This document shows, one piece after another, positions 35,007-43,687 of a DNA stretch of 52,878 bases. The translations under genes and the position numbers were made by a program. Location: contig NZ_AUGY01000058.1 of assembly GCF_000422905.1 (NCBI RefSeq), positions 1 through 52,878 of the forward strand, in the 5' to 3' direction. Every line of letters starts with the position of its first letter. Positions within the stretch are counted from its first letter, which is position 1. This DNA comes from Paenibacillus alginolyticus DSM 5050 = NBRC 15375. GTDB lineage: Bacteria; Bacillota; Bacilli; Paenibacillales; NBRC-103111. Below the pieces are notes generated by a model, which worked only from the letters and a program-made list of their open reading frames with translations, made no database searches and was not told where the DNA came from.

Positions 35007-36026
35007 ATGCATGTACTGATTGTAGACGATGAACCTGTCATTCGAAGAGGAATGGTCAAGATGGCGGAAATGTACGCACCTGCTTTCTCAAAAATACAGA
35101 CGGCAGAGAATGGCGTGGCTGTATTGGAGCGGATTCGCGCCTGTGAACCTGATCTTGTGTTGACGGATGTTCGCATGCCCAAAATGGACGGATTGGAGCT
35201 CTGCAGAATCATTCATGAGGAATTTCCGCAAATTAAAACCGTTGTGATATCCGGTTATAGTGACTTTGAATATGCCCAAAAAAGCATGAATTATGGTGTT
35301 CGTCACTATATGCTGAAACCGGTTACCAAATCGGATGTGCATGGCATGCTGGATCAATTGATCAAAAAGCCATCACGCAGCTATATGCCGCCTTCCCGTT
35401 ATATCGAGTGGATCGATCAAATGGAACAGCAAATTTGGGCTTTGCAAATGGAGGAACTATGCAGCTTAATCAGCCGCTGGCAGGAATACTGCCTATCTGC
35501 CAATTTATCGTTGGCCCAGCTCAAGGAGCTGTTGGATGATTGCAATGCGCTTCTTGTCAAACGCTTTCAAGCCCGCAGTTACTCCCCTTCCTCCGTACAA
35601 GCTCACTTGCAAGCGGATAGTGTGAAGGAAGCCCTCGAAGCGTTCGAGAAGGGTTTGATTCACATGGCGAAAGGACTTCAAGATGTTCGAAGCGGGAGCT
35701 TCAAAGATCCCATGGAAGAGGCCAAATGCTTTATCGACAGCCGTTTGTCAGAAGACATTTCGCTGGATCAAGTCGCTGCGATGGTCGGTTTGACACCTAC
35801 CTATTTCAGTTCGCTTTTTAAAAAAGTAACCCATGAGACCTTTGTTCAGTACCGGATCAAAAAAAGGATGACGAAAGCGAAGGAAATGCTGGCTATCCCT
35901 TATGTTCGAATCGTGGATGTAGCCGCAGGTGTCGGGTATGACGATTACCCTCATTTTACTAAAACCTTCAAAAAAATTGTTGGCGTTTCGCCTTCTGAAT
36001 ATCGCGCAGGGCTCGGTATCAAATGA
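35007..36026 (+). CDS. YesN-like response regulator with AraC-type domain (short form)
   Basis: A 339-residue regulator. Receiver with Asp54 in LVLTDVRMP and Lys in LKPVTK; a short linker; C-terminal AraC DNA-binding domain (about 240-339) with FSSLFKKVTHETF and DYPHFTKTFKKIVGVSPSEYR. GAGGGAGGG lies 6 bases before ATG 35007. It overlaps the kinase by four bases (ATGA). As the only regulator in the locus, it is the natural candidate to bind the bipartite element at the three promoters upstream. Confidence 0.93.
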   Translation: MHVLIVDDEPVIRRGMVKMAEMYAPAFSKIQTAENGVAVLERIRACEPDLVLTDVRMPKMDGLELCRIIHEEFPQIKTVVISGYSDFEYAQKSMNYGVRHYMLKPVTKSDVHGMLDQLIKKPSRSYMPPSRYIEWIDQMEQQIWALQMEELCSLISRWQEYCLSANLSLAQLKELLDDCNALLVKRFQARSYSPSSVQAHLQADSVKEALEAFEKGLIHMAKGLQDVRSGSFKDPMEEAKCFIDSRLSEDISLDQVAAMVGLTPTYFSSLFKKVTHETFVQYRIKKRMTKAKEMLAIPYVRIVDVAAGVGYDDYPHFTKTFKKIVGVSPSEYRAGLGIK

Positions 36027-37867
36027 AAATTAGAGGTTTAACTAAAAAGCTATTCGTCTATTTTCTGATTGTCATCATTCTTTCACTTAGCAGTGTCGGT
36101 ATTTTCTCTTATATGACCTCTTCCGATGAGTTAGCGGAAATGGTTGAGAACCAAATGAATCAAATCGTCGGAAACGCGGTTCATCATACGGATCTGTATT
36201 TGAAAGACTATGAGCGCTCCATTGTCTCTATTTTGACGAACAGACAGGTGATGGAGTTTATTGACCTGAAGGCTAATCGGGAGGAATATGACTTTTATAC
36301 CTATCGGAAAATGATTCTCGAAACGAGTGTCGATCCGTTATTTATTCGCAACCCTAAACTAGCTTCTGTTTACTTGCTTAGTGATAAGCTGAATGCGGTC
36401 TATTACTATAATGGGGTGAACGAGCAATCCTTCAATGCGGACGATAAACGGAAACAGCGTGAATATTTTCTCGCCAATACAACGGCTGACGGAAAATTGA
36501 GTATTTTGAACCACACCATTATTGAAGGTCAAGAGAACCAAATGCTTACGCTAGTCCGCCGTATAAGAGGCTTCACCTCGCCTGAATTGAATGGTTTGCT
36601 CGCCATTGAGATGAGATCCGCTGATTTGTCTGCCCTATGGAAAGGGATTGATTTAGGTAAATACGGGTACCTGTTTATCATTGATGATAAGGGGCGCTAT
36701 GTGTATCACCCTGATGGAAGTAAAGTCGGATCAGATGTTCCCAATGAATTTGTGCAAAAGCTTCAACAGGCTGGGAATAGATCCTTTATTGATACCAGTG
36801 AGGGGGATCAGCGCATGTATCTAAGCCGCAAATCCGATTACTCGGGTTGGCAGCTTGTTGTCTCGATGCCGCTTCATGAACTTCGTAAGCCGGTGGCTAA
36901 CATCCGTTCAACAACGCTGGTAGTCGGATTATTTACACTGGTACTAGCGATCTTACTTGCTTACAGATTCGGTAAGTCGATTACCAAGCCGATTCAAGTA
37001 CTTAAATCCGGGATGAGAGAGACGGAAAAAGGAAATTGGGCCACCATTCCACTCCCTACTCACAGGGACGAAATTGTCGAACTCATGGTACGCTATAACT
37101 TGATGGTCAATCGACTATCTGAAGCGGTTGATCGTGTGGTTCAAGTCGAATTAAGCAATTCAGAAATTCGGATGGAGCGGCAGAAGGCTGAGTTTCAATC
37201 TCTTCAGCTGCAAATCAATCCTCATTTTATGTACAACACACTGGAGACGATTATCTGCTATGCCACGATCCAGGATTCAGAGGAGATATCCGAAATCGTT
37301 AAGGCACTGGCTTACATGCTGCGATACTCGGTCCAAACCAATCTGGAGGAAATAACGGTTGCGAACGAGTTGAAACACGTTTTGTATTATCTGGTCGTTC
37401 TGAGGCATAGAATTGGTCGGGAGTTTGAGATTGATGTTGCGATTAAGCCCGAATATTTGCTTCATGTCATGGTTCGGCTGACTCTCCAGCCTCTTGTCGA
37501 AAATGTGTTCCAGCATGCATTTCCGGAGGGATTGGAAGATTATCATTTCATCCGAATCGACGGAGGAGTAGAGGACGGAATCTTCTGGATCAGCGTAGAG
37601 GATAATGGTTCAGGAATGTCGGAGACACAGCTTACGCAGCTCCAAGAGAAGTTGAGTACAAACAGACTGGCCGATGCTGAAATTGATGAAGCGGGTAAAA
37701 AAGGCGGTATTGGCGTGCTGAACGTCCATCGCCGGATTCAAATGGTTTATGGGGAGAATTATGGACTGAGGATTGAAAGTGTGGCTGATCAGGGAACTAA
37801 AATGATCATGGTGATGCCCGCATCGCCTAAACATGAAGAAAAACCAATTCCTATACAGGGGGCATAA
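36023..37867 (+). CDS. YesM-like sensor histidine kinase
   Basis: A 614-residue membrane kinase. Two spans (about 10-30 and 295-315) enclose an extracellular Cache-type sensor; then HAMP (FGKSITKPIQVLKSGM), a coiled linker, His_kinase block LQINPHFMYNTLETI with the acceptor His, and an ATPase domain with VEDNGSG. Order is regulator then kinase, opposite to the pair at 10676-14112, so the two systems are not recent copies of one another. Likely senses a sugar from the glycan handled by this locus. Confidence 0.92.
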   Translation: MKIRGLTKKLFVYFLIVIILSLSSVGIFSYMTSSDELAEMVENQMNQIVGNAVHHTDLYLKDYERSIVSILTNRQVMEFIDLKANREEYDFYTYRKMILETSVDPLFIRNPKLASVYLLSDKLNAVYYYNGVNEQSFNADDKRKQREYFLANTTADGKLSILNHTIIEGQENQMLTLVRRIRGFTSPELNGLLAIEMRSADLSALWKGIDLGKYGYLFIIDDKGRYVYHPDGSKVGSDVPNEFVQKLQQAGNRSFIDTSEGDQRMYLSRKSDYSGWQLVVSMPLHELRKPVANIRSTTLVVGLFTLVLAILLAYRFGKSITKPIQVLKSGMRETEKGNWATIPLPTHRDEIVELMVRYNLMVNRLSEAVDRVVQVELSNSEIRMERQKAEFQSLQLQINPHFMYNTLETIICYATIQDSEEISEIVKALAYMLRYSVQTNLEEITVANELKHVLYYLVVLRHRIGREFEIDVAIKPEYLLHVMVRLTLQPLVENVFQHAFPEGLEDYHFIRIDGGVEDGIFWISVEDNGSGMSETQLTQLQEKLSTNRLADAEIDEAGKKGGIGVLNVHRRIQMVYGENYGLRIESVADQGTKMIMVMPASPKHEEKPIPIQGA

Positions 37868-37869
37868 AG

Positions 37870-40158
37870 TTGAACAATCGCGAGAAATTATGGTATCTTC
37901 AGCCTGCTAAGATGTGGGTAGAAGCGCTACCAATCGGCAACGGTCGACTAGGCGGGATGATTTTCGGTCATGTGCAAGAGGAAAGAATTCAGTTAAATGA
38001 AGATTCCATCTGGTACGGAGGTCCCAAAGATGGACTCAACCCTGATGGTTCTCGATATTTAGACGAAATCCGGGAGCTGCTTTTTGCCGGAAACGTTGCG
38101 GAGGCCACGCGATTAACGCGAATGGCACTCTTTTCCACACCTAAATACTACAACCCTTATCAGCCTTTGGGAGACCTGAGGCTTTATTTTCATGACCAGA
38201 AAGGTGAGGTTGAAGCGTACAGGCGAGAACTGGATTTGAAGCATGCAATCGCTCGCACAACCTATAGGGTGGGCGGAGTCACCTACCGTCGTACGATGTA
38301 CGCCAGCAGCCCTGATCAAGTGATCATGATTCAATTGGAGTGCGATCAGCCAGGCCAGCTTAATTTCTCTGCGAATCTGAATCGCAGGCCGTTTGAGGGG
38401 GAAACGGGTGCTTTGTCGGCGGATCGTATATGGATGAGCGGTGATTGCGGGAAGCATGGAGTTGAATATGCCTGTGTGTTGAAAGCGAAATCCCAAGATG
38501 GTCATGTGTCCGTGATTGGCGACTTCCTGTCTGTGGAAGGGGCTAGCTCTGTGACATTAATACTTGCTGCAGCCAGCACATTTCGAGAGTCTGATCCATT
38601 AACAGCATGCCAGCTTCAAATTGAAGGCGCCGATCGGTTCCATGCTGATGAGATTGAACGCCGGCATATCGAAGATTATCAGGAATTGTATAATCGGGTG
38701 CGTTTGCGTTTGACGGTAAACGATCCATTCAATGATTTGCCGACGGATGAGCGTTTGAAGCTTATACAAGAGGGGCAATCGCGTATGGATAGCGGCTTGG
38801 CCGAGCTTTACTTCCATTATGGCCGTTATTTGTTGATCGCCAGCTCCCGGCCGGGATGTCTGCCCGCGAATCTTCAAGGCATTTGGAATGACAGCTTTAC
38901 ACCTCCGTGGGAGTCCAAATATACGATTAATATCAATACACAAATGAATTATTGGCCGGCTGAGGTTTGCGGATTATCGGAATGCCATGAACCGTTGTTC
39001 GACCATATCGAACGGATGCAGGTCAGCGGTCGGCAAACTGCGCGGGAGCTGTATGGCTGCTCGGGCTTTGTCGCTCATCACAACACGAACATATGGGGGG
39101 AGACACGGCCAGAAGGTTTATTTCCGACATGTGTGATATGGCCGATGGGAGCTGCGTGGCTAAGCCTGCATGTCTGGGAGCATTTTGTGTTTACCGAAGA
39201 TACGGATTTTTTACGGGATAGAGCTTACCCGATATTGAAGGACGCTGCCGCATTTTTCCTTGATTATTTGGTGGAATCGCCAGATGGACAGCTTGTGACT
39301 GGACCTTCTGTGTCTCCAGAAAACCTATATGTATTGGCAGATGGAACCAGAGGGGCACTCACCATGGGACCTTCTATGGATACGCAGATCATCCGAGAGT
39401 TGTTCGAGGCCTGTAAACAGAGCAGCCTCCTGCTGCAGATGGATAGTGAGCTCCGTGAACGGCTTTCCTCGCTGCTGGAGCGTCTGCCTGAGCCGCAAAT
39501 TGGCAAACACGGACAGATCATGGAGTGGTTGAAGGACAATGAGGAGGATGATCCAGGTCATCGGCATATTTCACAGTTGTTTGCGCTGCATCCGGGAACC
39601 CAGATCACTCCTCATCGCACACCGGAATTAGCCAAAGCAGCTGCAGCTACACTGCAGCGCAGATTGGAAAATGGAGGAGGGCATACGGGTTGGAGTAGTG
39701 CGTGGATCGTCAATATGTTTGCAAGACTGGAAGATGGCGAACAATCGTATGAGCATTTGAGCCACATGCTGCGCAAATCAACGTATCCCAATCTCTTCGA
39801 TGCGCATCCTCCTTTTCAAATTGACGGGAATTTCGGTGCTGCGGCTGGTATTGTCGAGATGCTGCTGCAATCCCATGCTGATGAGCTGAGCTTACTTCCT
39901 GCGCTGCCGCCTGTGTGGTCTGAGGGAGAAGCGATCGGCTTGAGGGGGCGCGGAGGTTACGTCGTCGACATGAAATGGACCGATGGGAAACTATCGGAAG
40001 CCATCATAAGCGCGGCGAAGGATGGCTTATGCAGAGTCCGTACACGCTACGCGGTTCTGGTCCGCTGCAAGGGAGAAGATATCGCCTTGGGCGGGGATCA
40101 GTCGGTTGTAGAGTTTAGCGTTGAAGCGGGAAAAATGTATGAACTTTTTAGTAAATAA
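37870..40158 (+). CDS. GH95-family alpha-L-fucosidase/alpha-L-galactosidase
   Basis: A 762-residue inverting glycosidase of normal GH95 length, without signal peptide, so it acts on imported oligosaccharides. Diagnostic blocks: ALPIGNGRLGGMIFG at the N-terminus, QLNEDSIWYGGPKDG, CLPANLQGIWNDS, TININTQMNYWPAEVCG, HHNTNIWGETRPEG and PFQIDGNFGAAAGIVEML. Starts with TTG 37870, 7 bases after GGGGG and 2 bases past the kinase stop. Last gene of the operon; no clear terminator follows in 40159-40357. Confidence 0.93.
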   Translation: MNNREKLWYLQPAKMWVEALPIGNGRLGGMIFGHVQEERIQLNEDSIWYGGPKDGLNPDGSRYLDEIRELLFAGNVAEATRLTRMALFSTPKYYNPYQPLGDLRLYFHDQKGEVEAYRRELDLKHAIARTTYRVGGVTYRRTMYASSPDQVIMIQLECDQPGQLNFSANLNRRPFEGETGALSADRIWMSGDCGKHGVEYACVLKAKSQDGHVSVIGDFLSVEGASSVTLILAAASTFRESDPLTACQLQIEGADRFHADEIERRHIEDYQELYNRVRLRLTVNDPFNDLPTDERLKLIQEGQSRMDSGLAELYFHYGRYLLIASSRPGCLPANLQGIWNDSFTPPWESKYTININTQMNYWPAEVCGLSECHEPLFDHIERMQVSGRQTARELYGCSGFVAHHNTNIWGETRPEGLFPTCVIWPMGAAWLSLHVWEHFVFTEDTDFLRDRAYPILKDAAAFFLDYLVESPDGQLVTGPSVSPENLYVLADGTRGALTMGPSMDTQIIRELFEACKQSSLLLQMDSELRERLSSLLERLPEPQIGKHGQIMEWLKDNEEDDPGHRHISQLFALHPGTQITPHRTPELAKAAAATLQRRLENGGGHTGWSSAWIVNMFARLEDGEQSYEHLSHMLRKSTYPNLFDAHPPFQIDGNFGAAAGIVEMLLQSHADELSLLPALPPVWSEGEAIGLRGRGGYVVDMKWTDGKLSEAIISAAKDGLCRVRTRYAVLVRCKGEDIALGGDQSVVEFSVEAGKMYELFSK

Positions 40159-40357
40159 TCATCCGCGATTCAGCAGGACGAGCAGCTTATTCGTGACTGC
40201 TAATCCATAACGTTAACCAAAATTGTAATGTGAGAAATCCAATTAGAGTTAAAAAATTTCGGGCAAGTTATCTTCCATGAGTGCATAGGATTGTAGTACA
40301 CAATTCACCATCACGAGCTGACCTAGTTAAGAAAGGCAGCAGTGAAAGGAGGTACCC

Positions 40358-42253
40358 ATGGACATATTCAAAAGAATTTCGGAGCATCGTACGGAGAAGG
40401 ATTCATTGAGCTGGACCGGTACGTTCGCGGAGTACATAGAATTGCTTCGCAAAAATCCTGGACTCGCGAGAACAGCGCATTCAAGGGTCTATGATATGAT
40501 TGCTTCGCAAGGAATCAATGACCAAGTCGGGCACAAATCCTACAAATTCTTCAACAAAGAGATTTTCGGCCTGGATCGAGCCATTGAGAAGCTGGTGGAA
40601 GAATATTTCCATTCCGCTGCCCGTCGATTGGATGTTCGTAAGCGGATATTACTGCTGATGGGTCCTGTAAGCGGTGGTAAATCAACCATTGTGACCATGC
40701 TGAAAAGAGGGCTGGAGCAATTTGCTAGAACTGACTTAGGGGCTGTCTATGCAATTAAAGGTTGTCCGATGCACGAGGAGCCACTCCATTTGATCCCTAT
40801 GGAACTGCGTCCTGAGATCGAGCGAGAACTGGGGGTAAAGATTGAAGGCAGCTTATGTCCTTCCTGCCAGATGCGTTTAAAGACCGAGTACAACGGCTGT
40901 ATTGAAGATGTTCATGTTGAGCGTGTATTCGTTTCAGAAGAATCGCGTGTAGGTATCGGTACGTTCAGTCCATCCGATCCGAAATCACAGGATATTGCCG
41001 ACTTGACGGGTAGTATCGATTTCTCTACCATCACGGAGTTTGGTTCCGAATCCGATCCGCGTGCCTATCGGTTCGACGGGGAGCTGAATAAGGCAAATCG
41101 GGGTATCATGGAATTCCAGGAAATGCTGAAATGCGACGAGAAATTCCTCTGGAACTTACTGTCTCTCACACAAGAGGGGAACTTTAAGGCAGGACGGTTC
41201 GCCCTCATAAGTGCCGATGAGCTGATCATTGCGCATACGAATGAAACCGAGTATAAATCATTCATTGCGAACAAGAAAAATGAGGCTCTGCAATCGCGGA
41301 TGATTGTGATGCCAATTCCGTATAACCTGCGGGTTTCAGATGAAGAAAAAATTTACTATAAGCTCATCGGGCAGAGTGATATGTCCCATATTCATATTGC
41401 TCCGCATGCGCTCCGAGTTGCTGCGATTTTCTCCATTCTTACCCGCTTGAAAGAAACGAAGAAGCAAGGGATGGATTTAGTCAAGAAAATGCGCATGTAT
41501 GATGGTGAAGTTGTGGAAGGTTACAAAGAAGCAGATCTCAAAGAAATGCAAAACGAATACCAAGAAGAAGGTATGAGCGGCATCGATCCGCGTTATGTTA
41601 TTAACCGAATTTCAAGTGCATTGATTCGCCAAGATCTTCAGTGCATTAACGCGCTAGATGTCCTGCGGGCCCTGAAGGATGGTTTGGATCAGCATCCGTC
41701 GATTACGAAGGATGAGCGTGAACGGTTCCTCAATTTCATTTCCGTGGCGCGCAAGGAATACGATGATATTGCTAAGAAAGAAGTGCAGAAAGCGTTCGTC
41801 TACTCCTTCGAAGAGTCAGCCAAAACTATTTTCGATAACTATCTCGATAATATTGAAGCTTACTGTAATTGGGGGAAAATTAAGGATCCGCTGACCGGTG
41901 AGGAAATGGATCCAGATGAGCGGCTGATGCGCTCGATTGAAGAGCAAATCGGCATTTCTGAAAATGCGAAGAAAGCATTCCGAGAAGAGATCCTGATCCG
42001 CATTTCATCCTATTCCCGTAAAGGCCGGAAATTTGATTACAGCAGTCACGAACGGCTGCGTGAAGCGATTGAGAAGAAACTCTTCGCTGATTTGAAAGAT
42101 ATCGTGAAAATAACGACCTCCACGAAGACGCCGGATGAGAAGCAGTTGAAGAAAATTAATGATGTGACAAAGCAATTGATTGATGAGCACGGCTATTGTC
42201 CTGTATGTGCGAATGAGCTGCTGCGTTATGTAGGGAGCTTGCTGAATAGGTAA
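40358..42253 (+). CDS. prkA: PrkA, sporulation AAA+ protein (annotated serine protein kinase)
   Basis: A 631-residue protein. Seen: AAA domain with Walker A GPVSGGKST (102-110), zinc-like cysteines CPSCQMRLKTEYNGC near 190-205, and the C-terminal PrkA domain with KALKDGLDQHPSITKDERERF and a final CPVCANELLRYVG. In Bacillus it is expressed in the mother cell under sigma-E and affects sporulation; kinase activity was proposed first and a protease role later. Perfect GAAAGGAGGT site before ATG 40358. Unlike B. subtilis relatives, YhbH and SpoVR are not next to it here. Followed by a terminator. Confidence 0.96.
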   Translation: MDIFKRISEHRTEKDSLSWTGTFAEYIELLRKNPGLARTAHSRVYDMIASQGINDQVGHKSYKFFNKEIFGLDRAIEKLVEEYFHSAARRLDVRKRILLLMGPVSGGKSTIVTMLKRGLEQFARTDLGAVYAIKGCPMHEEPLHLIPMELRPEIERELGVKIEGSLCPSCQMRLKTEYNGCIEDVHVERVFVSEESRVGIGTFSPSDPKSQDIADLTGSIDFSTITEFGSESDPRAYRFDGELNKANRGIMEFQEMLKCDEKFLWNLLSLTQEGNFKAGRFALISADELIIAHTNETEYKSFIANKKNEALQSRMIVMPIPYNLRVSDEEKIYYKLIGQSDMSHIHIAPHALRVAAIFSILTRLKETKKQGMDLVKKMRMYDGEVVEGYKEADLKEMQNEYQEEGMSGIDPRYVINRISSALIRQDLQCINALDVLRALKDGLDQHPSITKDERERFLNFISVARKEYDDIAKKEVQKAFVYSFEESAKTIFDNYLDNIEAYCNWGKIKDPLTGEEMDPDERLMRSIEEQIGISENAKKAFREEILIRISSYSRKGRKFDYSSHERLREAIEKKLFADLKDIVKITTSTKTPDEKQLKKINDVTKQLIDEHGYCPVCANELLRYVGSLLNR

Positions 42254-42271
42254 AACTTCATAGTGGAAGTT

Positions 42272-42310
42272 AAAAGGACTTGAGGCGATGACGATCCCTC
42301 AGGTCTTTTT
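42272..42310 (+). terminator. Rho-independent terminator after prkA
   Basis: AAAAGGACTTGAGG pairs with CCTCAGGTCTTTTT through G-T pairs; TTTTT follows. Confidence 0.8.
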
Positions 42311-42403
42311 CTTTGTGTAAATTACACCGTCTACTATATATCACCGAATCTAGTAATCTCTCATATACTATAAGATCTTACGATAAGGGAGGTGCAAGAG
42401 AGT

Positions 42404-42625
42404 ATGATAGGCAACTCAATGAAAAAGACTGGTTCATTTCTTTTACTTTTAGTGAGTTTACTAGCTTTCGTGATGACTTGGGAGGTGGGGTTATTATCCC
42501 CTTTGGGGGGAATATGTATAGTGGGGTTTAGCTTCGGCGGAGCCATTCTGATGTGGCTGGATGTCCATGAATCGATGCAAGGTGCTGGCAAGAAAGATGC
42601 GAAACGAGCAAAAGCCGATCTCTGA
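42404..42625 (+). CDS. Small two-span membrane protein
   Basis: A 73-residue protein with two hydrophobic segments (about 9-27 and 30-50) and a charged C-terminal tail (GAGKKDAKRAKADL). GGGAGG (42387-42392) lies 11 bases before ATG 42404; a GTG at 42392 is within that site and is rejected. No family recognised. Its end overlaps the start of the next frame by some 29 bases, so the two are probably cotranslated. Confidence 0.65.
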   Translation: MIGNSMKKTGSFLLLLVSLLAFVMTWEVGLLSPLGGICIVGFSFGGAILMWLDVHESMQGAGKKDAKRAKADL

Positions 42626-42914
42626 TCGACAAGAGGACAATTCCCCCCAGAAAAAATCCAACCAACCTGGAAGATGGTCAGACGTCTTTGGATTCGGCAA
42701 AATGTTGGATAAATTACCGCTTCATAAGCTTTCAGCTCGTATGGCCTACTGTATGTTTTTTGATTTAGTGCTGCTCTTATTTGTTCTTGCTCTCCGTGCT
42801 TCGGGTACGAAGGTGAATGATTTTCCCAACGCATGGGATATTCGATTTATAGTGATCACGACAATTGTTGTTTTTTTCTTCGGTCTTTGCGATATCTGGA
42901 AAGACCGGAAGTAA
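42597..42914 (+). CDS. Small membrane protein overlapping the previous gene
   Basis: A protein of about 105 residues: polar Gln/Asn/Lys-rich N-terminus, then two spans (MAYCMFFDLVLLLFVLALRA and FIVITTIVVFFFGLCDIW). ATG 42597 lies inside the previous gene, in another frame; an in-frame ATG at 42561 is also possible. The ribosome site is weak, which fits coupling to the upstream gene. Function unknown. Confidence 0.6.
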   Translation: MRNEQKPISDRQEDNSPQKKSNQPGRWSDVFGFGKMLDKLPLHKLSARMAYCMFFDLVLLLFVLALRASGTKVNDFPNAWDIRFIVITTIVVFFFGLCDIWKDRK

Positions 42915-43037
42915 TAAGCTTGTTACAAAGCAAATGAAAATAAGCCCAATTTCAGGGGAAGCGGTCACCAACTAGGCAATCACACACATACTGTATAATA
43001 GGCAATTAACTATACAGGAATGTGAGTGATTTAGAAG

Positions 43038-43406
43038 ATGACGAAACCAGAAGAGCAAGAATTTCGTCCACCAGTAGGTGGGCACGGAGGCGGTCCAGGA
43101 CATGGTGGCCCCGGACATGGTGGCCCCGGACATGGTGGTCCTGGTCATGGTGGGCCAGGATTCGGAGGTCCTGGTCATCATGGCTTCCCAGAGCATGGCG
43201 GGTTTCATCACTTTGGACATGGTGGAGTGAACAATCTGCTGCCAATTGTTGTAGCCCCTTATTTATATGCGACACAGCCTTACTATCCATATCCATATCC
43301 AACATGTCCATGTCCATATCCATACCAGGATTATCCATGTCAATGTCCATATCCATACCAGACTTATCCATACCCACCATATTCCCCAGGTTATCCAGGT
43401 ATTTAA
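43038..43406 (+). CDS. Gly/His/Pro-rich and Tyr/Pro/Cys-rich coat-like protein
   Basis: A 122-residue low-complexity protein. Residues 15-50 consist of GHGGP-type five-residue repeats; residues 80-122 are Tyr/Pro-rich with paired cysteines (PTCPCPYPYQ, YPCQCPYPYQ). No hydrophobic signal. Such composition is typical of spore-coat or exosporium proteins; Tyr/Cys residues could cross-link and the His-rich part could bind metal. This is inference helped by prkA nearby. Ribosome site before ATG 43038 is poor (TTAGAAG). The mirror-image frame on the other strand is an artefact of the repeats. Confidence 0.65.
   Translation: MTKPEEQEFRPPVGGHGGGPGHGGPGHGGPGHGGPGHGGPGFGGPGHHGFPEHGGFHHFGHGGVNNLLPIVVAPYLYATQPYYPYPYPTCPCPYPYQDYPCQCPYPYQTYPYPPYSPGYPGI
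43098..43172 (+). repeat. Five tandem 15-base units encoding GHGGP
   Basis: GGACATGGTGGCCCC (43098-43112) is repeated exactly at 43113-43127, then in three diverging units to 43172. In frame with the coat-like gene; likely prone to copy-number change. Confidence 0.9.
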
Positions 43407-43433
43407 AAAAATTTACTTGCACACTTAAACAAA

Positions 43434-43467
43434 ACAGAGAAACTTTCTGTCCAGAGAGTTCCTCTGT
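43434..43467 (+). terminator. Probable terminator after the coat-like gene
   Basis: ACAGAG/CTCTGT outer stem and AACT/AGTT inner stem, followed by a T-rich tail with TTTTTT at about 43480. The stem is imperfect. The remaining 43468-43687 is AT-rich with no gene I can support. Confidence 0.5.
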
Positions 43468-43687
43468 ATTTTGCTATTTTTTACTAAAAATGGGTGTTGA
43501 GTACTATAAAACTTTATCAAATCTTTATATTCCTATAGGCATTGTGTCGTTTTCATGCTACAATTCAATTTATACAGCGTTTACATTAATTTCCTTCTCG
43601 TTTACTCAGCCTTCATCGGTACGATGATTAAACCATCTTGGCTTTTGCTTATGAGGAATTCACTTGTGCAAATCTAGGGGGGAAAGT

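Noticed and set aside
40159..40357. Sigma-E type promoter before prkA
   Set aside because: Expected from the family, but I could not find a -35/-10 pair with acceptable spacing by eye.
43006..43422. Minus-strand frame rich in Met-Asp repeats opposite the coat-like gene
   Set aside because: It is the complement of Tyr/Pro codons and GHGGP repeats; no ribosome site and composition fully explained by the plus-strand gene.
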